Positions 44,270 through 53,333 of a DNA stretch of 64,000 nt are shown here, one piece after another. The notes beneath the pieces were generated by a model that worked only from the letters and a program-made list of their open reading frames with translations, did no database searches and was not told the origin of the DNA. Source of the DNA: an uncultured bacterium (GTDB lineage: Bacteria > Bacillota_I > Bacilli_A > RFN20 > CAG-826). Position numbers and translations under genes: made by a program. The stretch lies in NCBI GenBank assembly GCA_949296775.1, contig CASFQA010000001.1, positions 556,533 through 620,532 on the forward strand. Direction: 5' to 3'. Within the stretch, counting starts at the first letter, position 1. Each line of letters starts with the position of its first letter.

Positions 44270-44287
44270 GTGGGTTTTAAACCACTA
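44270..44287. promoter_or_regulatory. Palindrome upstream of the AlbA_2 gene, likely operator
   Basis: AGTGGGTTTTAAACCACT is a near-perfect inverted repeat (one extra G) 79 bp before the ATG. It sits between two copies of TATCGAGCCA. Confidence 0.5.
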
Positions 44288-44365
44288 TTTAACCGGTCAT
44301 TTATCGAGCCATATATCCAGACAAACAATGGCGGATCAGCTAATATTCCCCTAGAAGGATCAACC

Positions 44366-45705
44366 ATGATTATCGGAAGCGAAAGCGAACCGGCCGAATT
44401 CAAGCTCTCGGCCGGGGAGAAGCGCCAATCGGCCGAAGCCGTCGCCGCCATTTTGAACAAACATACCAGGGGACCCTCTATTTTGGAGTCGATGACCACG
44501 GCTATGTCAAAGGGCAGACGGTATCCGACAGCACCAAACGCGACCTCTCGCGAACCCTAATCGAGGCCATCGAGCCGAGGTTCAGCTTTGACCTCGATGT
44601 CTTATCGGTCGAAGGGAAAGACGTCATCAAAGTCAGTTTCTCCGGCCATAATCGGCCCTACTCGGTTTATGGCCGTTACCTGATCAGAACGGGGACGGAA
44701 AATAGGCTGATGTCCGGCGAGGAATTGAAACGACTGATCGAAAACGACGAATACTCCTCTAAATGGGAGAACGAGATGACCAGACATAAAAGCGGCGAAA
44801 TCGACGAGGACTCCCTCTATGACTTTTGCCAAAGCGCCATCTCCTGCAGGAGGCTCGAGGAATTAAAGCCCTATGACGAGGAGAAGCTCCTCACGATGCT
44901 CGAGTTGTCCCAAGACGGATATCTCAATAACGGAGGCTACGCCTTATTCGGGAAAGAGGCTAAGGTCGGCTTAAAACTCACGACCTACGCTAATAGCAAC
45001 AAGGTCACCATCCTCGATTTAAAGCTACTGACCGGCAATGTCTATCACCTAATCGACGAGGCCTTGAATTACATCCTTTCTCGGATTTCCTGGCGGGTGG
45101 AGATTAAGGAACGAAAACGGGAGGAAGTACCAGAGATTCCCAAGGAAGCCATCCGGGAGATGGCGGCCAATGCCTTTGCCCATGCCGATTATGAGACCTG
45201 GCCGGAAATCGAGATTGGGATTCATCCCAGCTCCGTTGAGATATCCAATCCCGGGACCTTCCCTTTTGAATTGACCCCTTATGACTTCATAAAACGCAAT
45301 ATCCCTTCCTATAAGCGGAACAAACTGATGCTCGATGTCTTGTTCCGGAGCAAAGACGTCGAGAAATCCGGGACTGGCTTCCAACGGATGGATGAACTCT
45401 GTCAGGAAAGAGGAATCCGCTGGACCTATCGAAAAGACACGATTGGCTTCTTCTTCGCCTTCCTCCTGCCGGGTTCGGACCCCGATGCATTAGAGGAAGA
45501 CAGGACTGAACCCAAATTAACCGCGATCGAGCAAGCGGTCTATCGTTTCATCAAAACCAACCTTCATCTCAACAAAGCCGAACTGGCCAAGAGAAGTCAT
45601 AAGTCCGAACGGACTATCCAAAGAGCCATCGCTTCTTTAATCGAAAACGGGTATATCCGAAGGGTCGGATCGAACAAAACCGGTTATTGGGAGGTTATCC
45701 GTTAA
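44366..45705 (+). pseudogene. AlbA_2 / HATPase_c_4 (RecG-like) regulator, split by a frameshift
   Basis: Begins MIIGSESEPAEFKLSAGEKR, the E-F-K motif of AlbA_2 (Schlafen-like) domains. At the GGGG of 44469-44472 the frame breaks; one more G gives HTRGTLYFGVDDHGYVKGQ, which continues uninterrupted to 45705. The middle contains IREMAANAFAHADYETWPEIEI and SSVEISNPGTFP, the ATPase-like HATPase_c_4 domain. The end is a winged helix (NKAELAKRSHKSERTIQRAIASLIENGYI). Such proteins are common in accessory and defence regions and act as transcription factors or RNA-related effectors. AAGGA precedes the ATG. Confidence 0.8.
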
Positions 45706-45830
45706 GACTATCTGGCCGATAAGTCGAATAGATTTTGCCTTTGGCTTTTAGTTGGAGAAACAGCCGATGGGCTTTCTTCGTCCCGATTTCAAGCTGCTCG
45801 ATGATGGTAGTGAGGCCGATTTGAGACGAT
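45706..45830 (-). pseudogene. C-terminal fragment, second copy of the 48-kb gene tail
   Basis: The minus strand reads IGLTTIIEQLEIGTKKAHRLFLQLKAKGKIYSTYR, a near copy of the end of the gene at 48086 (IGLVTIIEKLGIGTEKAHRL...). At the DNA level 45714-45820 and 48104-48210 match over most positions. Only the winged-helix-like tail survives; the IS derivative lies ~50 bp upstream of the break. Confidence 0.75.
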
Positions 45831-45878
45831 GCCACGACTGTGCCATAGGTCACGCAAAACGATTATTTGTTTTCTTCG

Positions 45879-46583
45879 AATTAGGGGCTGTTTTCACCCA
45901 AACGACTTATAAGCGTTTTCGACTAACGCGCCAAAAAGCCGCGCCAAACCGACGATCCTGTGAACCCAATCTGGGCAAGGAGGAGCCTTTGCCGAGCCTC
46001 CACGCAGGCTCGGTTTGGCGATTGGGTTCATGTGGCGGCTGGGAAAAGGCCTTTTCTAGCCATGGACTACAATGAAATACGCGACTTCATCGCCTCCCTT
46101 CTTGACGACGAGGCCGCGGTTGCGGAAGGAGCTTAGGAAAAGGGAACCGAAGCCGATCGACTCGATAGTCGGCAGGGAGGCCAGGAGGCCTTTCTGCCGG
46201 GAGTGTGGGTCCCAGATGGCCAAGAACGACCACGACAAAACGGGCATCAGAAATGGAAATGCGCGGGCTGCGGGGAGACGATCTCGGCCTCAAGCGGCCA
46301 CGTCTCCGCCTCGTCGAAGCTGACCGGCGCCCAATGGGTCGACGCCGTCTCGATACTCATCGCCGGCGCGCCGCTTCATCGGGCGTCCGGATACGCGGGA
46401 ATCATGGCCAAGACAATTTCGGAATTGTTCCGCCGGGAGGCCGGGATCAAGGCCGCCGAGATAACCAGGAAAGCGATGCCCGTCGACCTTTTCAGAGCCT
46501 ACGGAAGTTATCATTTCGGAATATTCGGGCCGAAGAAAAAGTAAATACATTATCGGTCGTTTGGGCGAAAACAGCCGCTAATT
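45879..46583 (+). mobile_element. 705-bp insertion sequence derivative with 28-bp inverted ends
   Basis: The left end AATTAGGGGCTGTTTTCACC..., 45879-45906, and the reverse complement of 46556-46583 agree in 26 of 28 bases. Between them lie a strong nested hairpin (45961-46030) and the N-terminal part of a zinc-finger transposase. No direct target duplication is obvious. The DDE catalytic region is missing, so the copy cannot move by itself. The zinc ribbon plus helix-turn-helix is closest to IS1595-type transposases, though ISL3-like is possible. Confidence 0.8.
46062..46544 (+). pseudogene. Truncated IS transposase (zinc ribbon + HTH only)
   Basis: Starts MDYNEIRDFIASLLDDEAAV. The frame shifts near 46127, then reads LRKREPKPIDSIVGREARRP and the zinc ribbon FCRECGSQMAKNDHDKTG. 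After another shift near 46240 it reads HQKWKCAGCGETISASSGHV followed by SSKLTGAQWVDAVSILIAGA and GIMAKTISELFRREAGIKAA. No DDE residues follow; the frame stops 12 bp before the right inverted repeat. Confidence 0.7.
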
Positions 46584-46610
46584 TTATGAGCCGATGTTTT
46601 CCGGATACCA

Positions 46611-47885
46611 TCATTCCCTTAACGAGGTGATCGGGGCCACGTAGACCCCGTCTTTCCGGGTGTAGGCCGCGCTAGAAAGCCCGCAGAGGACGCACAATGA
46701 TTTGGCTGGCTTTCCACCATCTTCCTTGATGAGCTCATTGATCCGCAAAAGGTTATGAGCCGCCTCCTCAATCTGATGGGCCCCGAGTTTGATCTCGATC
46801 CCGCACCACTCGCCATCCTCTAATTCAATGACCGCGTCAATCTCATTATTCTTGTAGTCCTGATAATGGAACAATTTACCGCCAAATGACTCGGCATAGG
46901 TCAGCAAATCCCTTTCGACCAAGGATTCAAATAAGAACCCAGCGAGCGAAAGGTCTTTCTTTAAATGCTTCGGGGTCAGGCCTAAGACCGCCGAAGGCAA
47001 GGAGGGATCGACGAAATGGCGTTTCGCGCTTTGTTTGACCCGCAACGATGAACGGATACTCGCCCCAAAAGGCGGGATATCCTCGATTAGATAGAGTTTT
47101 TTCAGCAAGCCAAGATACTCGGTGAGGGTGTTTATATTAATATCGTCCCTATCTTTATCCCGGATATCCCTTTTTAGGGTTGCGTTGCTCGCCGTCGTCG
47201 CCTCATTCCGGGCCAGAGATTTCAGCAACAGCCTAATCTTCTCCCCGTCTCTTTTGACGTCATCGACTCGGTATATGTCCTCGTTGATGATTGCGTCGAT
47301 ATAGCTGTTGGCGATTGAGCGGGATTGTTTGATATCCAAACCGAGCCGGGCCGGGAAGCCTCCGGCGATGATATAATCCAACAATCGATTTAGAGATACT
47401 TCCCCGGTAAAAACATCTTTCGCTTGCCCGAGACAAATATCTTCAAGTGAGACCCGCCCATCCGAATCGCCCGATTCGAACAAAGACATCGTCCGCATCC
47501 TTAATCGGGCGATCCTTCCGGTACCTGAATGGAGGTATTTCGACCGGTCGACCACCGCTGAACCAGTGAGGACGAATTGTCCTTTTGTAGGATTTTGGTC
47601 GACCCTATTACGAACCGCATCCCAAATCAAGGGCACTTCTTGCCATTCATCGATTAGTCGCGGCAGCCGGCCGGACAAAGCCAAATCGGGATTGAGCATA
47701 GCCATTTGGCGATTATTAAAATTACCAGTCGAATCCGAAAGCATAAATTGGCTTCGGCAAGCGTTTCGTCCCGTCCACGTTTTGCCGCACCATTTAGGGC
47801 CAACAATCAAAACCGCTCCAAAGGTTTTTAAATAAAAAGAGAGGGTTCTGTCAATTATTCGAGGTTTATAATTGCTCAATTTCAT
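46611..47885 (-). CDS. DUF4143/AAA_14 ATPase, WCGKT subfamily
   Basis: 424 residues from ATG 47885 (GGAGG seven bases ahead). Walker A GPKWCGKTWTG, Walker B-like RLIDEWQEVP, then QFVLTGSAVVDRSKYLHSGTGRI, and MSLFESGDSDG. A winged-helix segment follows, then a C-terminal DUF4143 with a PD-(D/E)XK-like core NEIDAVIELEDGEWCGIEIKLG. Members (COG1373) are abundant in gut and rumen bacteria, and their function is unknown. Upstream lies an array of six 22-23-bp repeats. The Walker A variant and repeat spacing both differ from the two ATPases at 60-64 kb. A TAAAAT box lies about 30 bp before the ATG. Confidence 0.9.
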   Translation of the reverse strand: MKLSNYKPRIIDRTLSFYLKTFGAVLIVGPKWCGKTWTGRNACRSQFMLSDSTGNFNNRQMAMLNPDLALSGRLPRLIDEWQEVPLIWDAVRNRVDQNPTKGQFVLTGSAVVDRSKYLHSGTGRIARLRMRTMSLFESGDSDGRVSLEDICLGQAKDVFTGEVSLNRLLDYIIAGGFPARLGLDIKQSRSIANSYIDAIINEDIYRVDDVKRDGEKIRLLLKSLARNEATTASNATLKRDIRDKDRDDININTLTEYLGLLKKLYLIEDIPPFGASIRSSLRVKQSAKRHFVDPSLPSAVLGLTPKHLKKDLSLAGFLFESLVERDLLTYAESFGGKLFHYQDYKNNEIDAVIELEDGEWCGIEIKLGAHQIEEAAHNLLRINELIKEDGGKPAKSLCVLCGLSSAAYTRKDGVYVAPITSLRE

Positions 47886-47960
47886 CATTAGTCCTCCAAT
47901 ACAAAGAACACATTTTACGATGTTAATTTTAAGCGGTTTAAGAGGCAATAGCAATTGCAA

Positions 47961-48085
47961 CAGGAGGAATTATCATTTTTTGACAGGAAAGGTTTTTGAT
48001 TTTCAATAGGAGACTTTTTTAAAATCTAATAGGATGTTTTCCATTTTTTAATAGGAGGTATTTCCGATTTTCAACAAGACAGTTT
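47961..48085 (-). repeat. Six direct repeats at 22-23 bp upstream of the ATPase
   Basis: On the plus strand YAGGAG-like cores start at 47961, 47984, 48007, 48030, 48052 and 48075 (CAGGAG, CAGGAA, TAGGAG, TAGGAT, TAGGAG, CAAGAC). Spacings are 23, 23, 23, 22 and 23. Each core is followed by a T-rich segment ending in a purine-poor TTTTCAA-like stretch, so the whole 23-bp unit is degenerate tandem. The array fills the gap between the ATPase promoter and the next gene. Confidence 0.85.
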
Positions 48086-48790
48086 TTAATCGCTCGCCTC
48101 TTTCCGATAAGCCGAGTAGATTTTGCCTTTGGCTTTTAGCCGGAGAAACAGTCGATGGGCTTTCTCCGTCCCAATCCCAAGTTTCTCAATGATGGTCACA
48201 AGGCCGATTCGCTCCCCCGTCGCCATTTTCTTATCCAGCTCGAGCTCACATTCATTGATTTCCTGGTCCCAGACATTATGCCGGGCCAGCACCTCGAAGC
48301 GGACCAATTTATCGTATTGGCGGCCTCTTACGTCAACCCCTAACGGCCAAGTTAGAGGCGGGTATTCCTCCAGCCAAATCGGCAAGAGGACGAGGCGGAG
48401 CCGGCTATAGCCATATTCATCGCGAACCGGCGATACCCGATATCGATAAGGAAGGGAATGGATGAGGGGGATGGTTTGCACCATCACCTCGTCCGCCTCG
48501 ATGTTGATGGTGAGCGTTTCCCTTCAATCGGGGCGAATTGCTTTTCAGGAAGGAAAAACTTGGTATAACCGAGTTTGCAGAGAAAATAGAATCCTTCGAA
48601 ATAGCCCCGAGCCTGGGGATGGCCCCATGGCTTTGGGCTTCGTTTACCATCAGATAAAACAGCTCAAACACGTCTTCTATCCCTTGCCTGACGATGAAGC
48701 GGAGCTCGCCCTCGATGATTCGCTTCTCCTCGTCGCTATCCAGCGTCCCCCCAAGGCCTCGGCTTCCCTAAGCAAAGCAGCATAACCAGG
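48086..48790 (-). pseudogene. Multiply frameshifted gene with winged-helix-like tail
   Basis: Reading the minus strand with one added base at each of three homopolymers gives a continuous protein: LREAEALGG|TLDSDEEKRIIEGELRFIVRQ, then IEDVFELFYLMVNEAQSHGA, GYFEGFYFLCKLGYTKFFLP, TLTINIEADEVMVQTIPLIH and ...DVRGRQYDKLVRFEVLARHN to the stop at 48086. The breaks are at G-runs near 48750 and 48607 and an A-run near 48523. The start is not clear; more fragments extend towards 49000. The tail (LVTIIEKLGIGTEKAHRLFL) looks like a winged helix. Family unknown. A second copy of the tail is at 45706. Confidence 0.55.
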
Positions 48791-49021
48791 ACCGGATGAT
48801 GAACCACATCGTCTGCTGTATCATCGACTGCGCCAAGCTAGGATAGTTTTCCGACGAATCGGCGATCCTATTTCGATCGATGGCATCAACGCCTTCGCGT
48901 TAAGCCATTTGATAAAAAAGGCGTGAATACCGTCAAGGGCGTTTTTCTCTATGCACGAAAAAACGTACTCTGACCACCGATTCCTATCAAGGGACAAACC
49001 TTCCCGGCTATAATCAAAAAC
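48791..49021. other. Gap with possible N-terminal remnants and a promoter
   Basis: Minus-strand fragments such as SLDRNRWSEYVFSCIEKNAL could be the degraded 5' part of the gene at 48086. The right end holds TATAAT (49009-49014) of the rightward VWA gene. Confidence 0.35.
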
Positions 49022-49888
49022 GTGAGCATCGACCAAACCAAGATCAGCATCGGCTGGGACTCCTTAAGCAGCCCCTCGCCCGCTTCCACCACCCTCCCCG
49101 CCGAAGAGGCCTTAGTCCATTGCCTAAACGACAAAGGCTGCGTCGACATGGATTATCTATGCGCGGCTTCCGGGTTAAATGAGGAAGAGGTTTTGGCTAA
49201 GCTCCAAGGGGCAATCTCCCTCAACCCAAGGGAATACCCCGATCGATGGCAACGCCATCCTGCAGGCCGCTGAGCAATTCCGCAAACGGGACGGCCAAAG
49301 ACAGGGGAGGCTGCCTCTTCCGATCCTTAACGCCCTCGAAAGCCTGAGCCGGATCGATTGGCGGACCCTCCTCCATGAATTCCTCGATTTCGAAATCGAC
49401 GATTACTCCTTCCTTCCGCCCGATCGACGGTTCGCCGACGCCGATTTCTTCCTCCCCGATTTCAATGGCGTCTCCGAGCGGATGGAAGGGGTGGCGGTCC
49501 TCATCGATGTCTCGGGATCGATCGGCGATGAAGAGCTAAGCGAATTCTTTCAGGAGCTGTTGGCCATCATCGACAGCTTCCGGGGCAAAGTCGAGTTCTA
49601 TGCCGGATTGTTCGACGTCGAGTTGAGCGGCTTATCCAAAATAACCGCCGGGCGCGACATAAAGAAAATCAAAGGCCAAGGCCGCGGGGGGCGAACTTGA
49701 AAAAGCCGCTGGTTCAGCTATTCGGGCAATTGAAAGACGTCGACCTCAAAGCCATCGTGGTCCTAACCGATGGATATTTGGATTTTCTCTCCCCCAAAGA
49801 GTTTCGTTCCCTCCCGGTCCTTTGGGTCTTAAACAACAACGAAATCACCCCCAGCCATGGCCGAATCGCCCGGATGACAAAAAGCTAG
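49022..49888 (+). pseudogene. VWA-like (DUF2201) protein, two frameshifts
   Basis: GTG 49022 lies seven bases after TATAAT, so leaderless. The first frame (MSIDQTKISIGWDS...AKLQGAISLNPREY) shifts at the CCCC of 49237-49240 and continues PIDGNAILQAAEQFRKRDGQ. It then runs through IDWRTLLHEFLDFEIDDYSF and GVAVLIDVSGSIGDEELSEF, where DVSGS is the metal-binding MIDAS of a von Willebrand A-like domain, to KGQGRGG. A second shift at the six-G run 49686-49691 leads to ANLKKPLVQLFGQLKDVDLK and VVLTDGYLDF. DUF2201 proteins usually pair with an AAA ATPase. Here the neighbour at 49981 is a different P-loop protein. Confidence 0.75.
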
Positions 49889-49895
49889 GGCTCGT

Positions 49896-49901
49896 TATAA
49901 T
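49896..49901 (+). promoter_or_regulatory. -10 box of the P-loop NTPase gene
   Basis: TATAAT at 49896-49901 with ATGACA 16 bp upstream. The start codon at 49981 is 79 bp downstream, with GAAAGGAAA before it. Confidence 0.6.
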
Positions 49902-49980
49902 GATCTTGAAAGCCAACCCTCACCCCTCGGCCTAAACACCTCAGTCGGAAACCAAAACCGACAAGAAAGGAAACATCTAT

Positions 49981-50586
49981 ATGGAAATCCAAGGTTTATT
50001 GAACAAGAACCTCCTCATCGTCGGCTATACCGGCGGAGGAAAGACCACTCTGCTCAAGCATCTCGTCGATTATTTGGGCAATGAGACGGATATCTACGTC
50101 GAAGACGGCAAAGGCTTCGGCTGGACCAGTCAATTTGCTCGCCCCAATATCCACCCTTATGAAAAAGAGGCGATTAGCCAATTGATCGTCGAGCGGACGC
50201 AAAATAGCGAGAATGATTATCCCGACGTCTACGTCATCTTTGATGAACCGGCGATGTCGCTTGATTGGGAAGAGGGCCTCGCTGAAGGCCATCCGCGGGT
50301 CAACCCCATCGCCGACCCGCTGCTCAATTGGGCGACCGTTGATAAGTGCGCCCGCCTCCATATCCATATCCTCGCCGCCACCCAGGCCCCGGCGGTCTTG
50401 CTAAGCCCAGAGGAAATCGCCGATAAGTTCGACTATTACCTCGAATGCTCTTGCTCACTTGAGGAAGCGGAAGGCTATACCGATTGCCTAGCCAAGCAAT
50501 TGGGGGACCGATTCGGCCATGCCCATTCCCTGTCCTTGGGGGAGCGCCGTCTTTTCCTTCACCGGTTAGGAAACCGCCAGGAATGA
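49981..50586 (+). CDS. Small P-loop NTPase
   Basis: 201 residues. Walker A is IVGYTGGGKTTLL (residues ~14-26) and Walker B is VYVIFDEPA (~79-87). A later HIHILAATQAPAVL (sensor-like, with Gln) resembles the FtsK/HerA/VirB4-type motor motif (ATQxP). It lacks the extra domains of those motors. It follows the VWA gene in the same direction with its own promoter, so a VWA/ATPase partnership as in MoxR systems is possible but not shown. The region 3' of it has only remnants. Confidence 0.75.
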   Translation: MEIQGLLNKNLLIVGYTGGGKTTLLKHLVDYLGNETDIYVEDGKGFGWTSQFARPNIHPYEKEAISQLIVERTQNSENDYPDVYVIFDEPAMSLDWEEGLAEGHPRVNPIADPLLNWATVDKCARLHIHILAATQAPAVLLSPEEIADKFDYYLECSCSLEEAEGYTDCLAKQLGDRFGHAHSLSLGERRLFLHRLGNRQE

Positions 50587-51363
50587 TGGCCGCCTCGCCA
50601 TCAACGGCGAAAAAGGTGGACGTTTGCCACTTCGGCATCGCCTTAACGAATGCTGGCGGGGAACGAGTAATCAATGGCGGGTTCTGCCTCCGGACCAACC
50701 TCCTCTCGTCTTGATCAGGCAACCGGAATTTCGAGTGCTATCAACAAAAAGACACCTTCTCAATGGTTTATGGGATAGAGCCCGACGTCACCCCCATTTG
50801 GGGGGGGAGGCCCGCTTCAAGATTGAACTGTGGGTCGAAGAAAGCTCCCTCGCCTAACGGTTCAAACCAATTTCAGTATTTTTTCCAGTACCACTGGAAA
50901 TTTTACTAAATACCTATTTCATCGGTTTTAGATGGTCGATTCGCGGTTAATGAAGGGGCATCCCTAACCATCGAAACCGAATTCGATTCAATCCCCAGGC
51001 TTGGCTTCTAACGCCTCCTTTTGCGATCGAGGATTCAATGCTTTTCAAGAACCTATGGGGCAACCGGTCGAAGGCTTATCCGACTATTCGGCGAATCCTC
51101 AAAAAAGGTTTTCATCGCGTTGACAGGGTTAAAACGTTCGACTGCGAAATCCAGGCAACAATAAAGAAAAGCCGTAGTCGGCGCACCTGTGCAAACCAAG
51201 GCTTTAAAGGAGGCCGGAAACGCCCTTAGCTATTGGCTTCCTCTTTACCGGCTTCCCCGCGTTTATCGCAATTTAGGAGAAGCCAGCCAAGCCAGAAAGC
51301 GCCGGTCTATTGCAAGTTATTTAAGAAACACGATGGGATATTCAAATAAAGCTGTCGCCGCAA
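50587..51363. other. Region of coding remnants without an intact gene
   Basis: Plus-strand fragments such as VDVCHFGIALTNAGGERVIN, GGEARFKIELWVEESSLA and RNLGEASQARKRRS look like decayed genes in shifting frames. The stretch TCTATTGCAAGTTATTTAAG at 51306 recurs near 52350 (same 3' continuation AAACA), so part of the region is duplicated on the other side of the toxin-antitoxin pair. No promoter or terminator recognised. Confidence 0.4.
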
Positions 51364-51764
51364 TCAAAGTTTAAGAAACTCGGCCGGAGTCACGATCAAT
51401 GGCAGCTCGACTCCGGATTCAAGGAAGCCTTTATCGCCGGTAAGCAAACATCCGCCTTCGCTTTTATCGCCGCCCTCAATATCGGGCGATCCTTAACGTC
51501 TCTTATACGGATTTCGGAAATATTCTCCTTGGCCGGAACCGGAATAAGTTCCATACTAAACAAAATCGAAGATAGGAATCTGTCCAAGGCCGCCAAACGA
51601 TTGGGGAACTTTTTGCGAAATATCCGTTTCAGTTCATCGACATTCTGTTCACAGATTAAGCCTTGATTCGGAAAAGAAACGGCTTTCAAATACGACTTAA
51701 AGGGGACTCCATTTGCGTCCAAAGCCGCGGAGATTAGGACATTGGTGTCAATGAGTACCCGCAT
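51364..51764 (-). pseudogene. PIN-domain toxin, C-terminus split by a frameshift
   Basis: Starts MRVLIDTNVLISAALDANGV, with the first catalytic Asp, and runs to KDRPILRAAIKAKADV. There the published frame diverges. One added T at 51446-51448 (GTTTG to GTTTTG on the coding strand) gives ADVLLTGDKGFLESGVELPL and IVTPAEFLKL, the expected C-terminus with the last acidic residues (TGDKGF). PIN proteins are Mg-dependent ribonucleases. The ATG overlaps the antitoxin stop by one base (TAATG). If the shift is real, the toxin has lost a catalytic Asp. Confidence 0.85.
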
Positions 51765-52036
51765 TATCTCTCGTCCTCGTTTCTTAATTCCGCAACGAGG
51801 TTTTGGACGTCTTCGTCAGAAGTTAGGCCAGCCCGAATGGCTTCTCCAGCCATTTCCGACTGCAAGGCTTGCATGGCGAAGACAGCGGAGTTAACGATAC
51901 GAACGGATTTTCCATCGAAAACAAAAACGATGCGATCGCCATTGGAAACGCCGAGAATATCGCGAAAATCCTTAGGAATGGTCACTTGCCCTTTTGGCAT
52001 TATTTTCGCGTTATCGACAAGAATTTTAGTCGACAT
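51764..52036 (-). CDS. AbrB/MazE-type antitoxin
   Basis: 90 residues. The N-terminal AbrB/SpoVT swapped-hairpin domain reads AKIMPKGQVTIPKDFRDILGVSNGDRIVFVFDGKSVRI. The C-terminal helical tail (LQSEMAGEAIRAGLTSDEDVQNLVAELRNE) would bind the PIN toxin. Such antitoxins also repress their own operon by binding palindromes; one lies just upstream. AAGGTGGTG precedes the ATG. Confidence 0.9.
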   Translation of the reverse strand: MSTKILVDNAKIMPKGQVTIPKDFRDILGVSNGDRIVFVFDGKSVRIVNSAVFAMQALQSEMAGEAIRAGLTSDEDVQNLVAELRNEDER

Positions 52037-52064
52037 AACACACCACCTTTCTTGATTAGGGAAA

Positions 52065-52082
52065 GTAGGGTTTTCCCTACTA
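52065..52082 (-). promoter_or_regulatory. Operator palindrome of the toxin-antitoxin operon
   Basis: AGTAGGG, TTTT, CCCTACT: a perfect 7-bp inverted repeat 29 bp upstream of the antitoxin ATG, with a further TAGGGAAA half-site beside it (52058-52065). Confidence 0.75.
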
Positions 52083-52877
52083 ATAATCTAACCAAAGAAT
52101 CTCTTTGAATCAATGGGGAGAACGCGTTGTTCCCATTCACCGAAGCCTTCAAGGAAGGCGGGGCCTACCTCCTCGGCGAGCCGGAGAACCGCCTCTCCCA
52201 TCTATCAGATCGAGCTGATTGAGCTTATCCTCGATAGTTCCATTTACCTGGCCTGCCATCTCTTCTTATGCATTCACCCTAAGCCCGATCTATGGTCTTG
52301 AGGCCGGGCTGAATCGGGCACGGGGCTGAACCGAAAAAGAGAACGCACGCTTCTATTGCAAGTTATTTAAGAAACATGACGGAGAGTTCAGATTGGACCA
52401 TATTGGAAGCGATCGATAACGCCTCTAGCTAATTAAGCCTCGGAGTTGGGGAAATAGAAGCCTCTAAGGGTCTTGGCCCCGGCGCAAAGGTCGCGCCAAA
52501 ACGCTTATCGGCTTTGGCCATCTTGCCCCTCAAATAGCCTTTGGCGATGATGCCTATCGGCAATAAGCGATCCGGCGTGGTCTTAACGGAAACGTTGATA
52601 GAGTAACGTTTTCTCTTCGCGATAATCCGCTTCCGCGGGTTTGACCAAGAATGGCTTTGCAAAATCCACCGATGCGCTGCCCCTAGTTGCACCGCCTCTA
52701 TTTTATTGGCTCCTTCTCCGCCTATAAACCGGAATAACCGAAAGCAATCACCCCTTATCTCGCCATCCGATAGTTATGATAGGGATTAAAGCCCAACTTA
52801 GGGTATTTTTCCGGCATCTTGGCGGGATTTCGGCCTGAGGTTTGGCGATGGCGATCAGGGGTCAATAGGAACGGCGC
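52083..52877. other. Region of coding remnants without an intact gene
   Basis: Plus-strand fragments (FPFTEAFKEGGAYLLGEPEN) end near 52200. The minus strand at 52692-52441 has a basic fragment (KRIIAKRKRYSINVSVKTTP). Around 52350-52370 there is a second copy of the TCTATTGCAAGTTATTTAAG segment seen at 51306. No start signals, so I read it as decay on both sides of the toxin-antitoxin insertion. Confidence 0.35.
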
Positions 52878-53321
52878 CTAGCGCCCCATCCTTTCGTAAT
52901 CCCGCTTCAAATCGGCTTTCTCTTCTTGCAGCTTCCGCATCCGTTTGCTTTTCTTCGACCCGATCACGACGATGGCGATAATCGCGGCTAAAAACACCCC
53001 GATCACGATCGGCAAAGCCAAAAGGCAGCCGCCTTCCCCCAAGGCCTCAGCATCCCCTTTATGGGATAGGAGGTAATCGGCATAGGGATACCAAGAGACC
53101 CCGAAGATAATCGCGGATAGGGCCGAGGAAACGACGATAATGAAAAGATGGGCTTTCTTCAATGAAGCGATTTGCCGATCTTTCTCCTCTATCTTGGCCA
53201 AAAGGGCGTCTTCCTCCGCTTGATATTCCTTTAACGCTTCTTCCAGGACCGCCTTCCGCTTAGCCAGTTCGGTTTGGCCGCCGTCTTTCTTTGACTCCAT
53301 CAACGTTTCTTTCTCTTCCAT
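52878..53321 (-). CDS. Coiled-coil protein with two membrane helices
   Basis: 147 residues. A charged coiled coil (KKDGGQTELAKRKAVLEEAL...LAKIEEKDRQIASLKK, residues ~10-58) is followed by two helices (LFIIVVSSALSAIIFGVSWY and LLALPIVIGVFLAAIIAIVVI) and a basic tail (KSKRMRKLQEEKADLKRDYE). GAGGAGA precedes the ATG. It lies 12 bp after the zinc peptidase gene in the same operon. No family assigned. Confidence 0.7.
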   Translation of the reverse strand: MEEKETLMESKKDGGQTELAKRKAVLEEALKEYQAEEDALLAKIEEKDRQIASLKKAHLFIIVVSSALSAIIFGVSWYPYADYLLSHKGDAEALGEGGCLLALPIVIGVFLAAIIAIVVIGSKKSKRMRKLQEEKADLKRDYERMGR

Positions 53322-53333
53322 TGTCTTGTCTCC

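Noticed and set aside
47961..48085. CRISPR array
   Set aside because: Repeats are degenerate with a 22-23 bp total period; there is no repeat/spacer alternation, no unique spacers of constant length and no cas gene.
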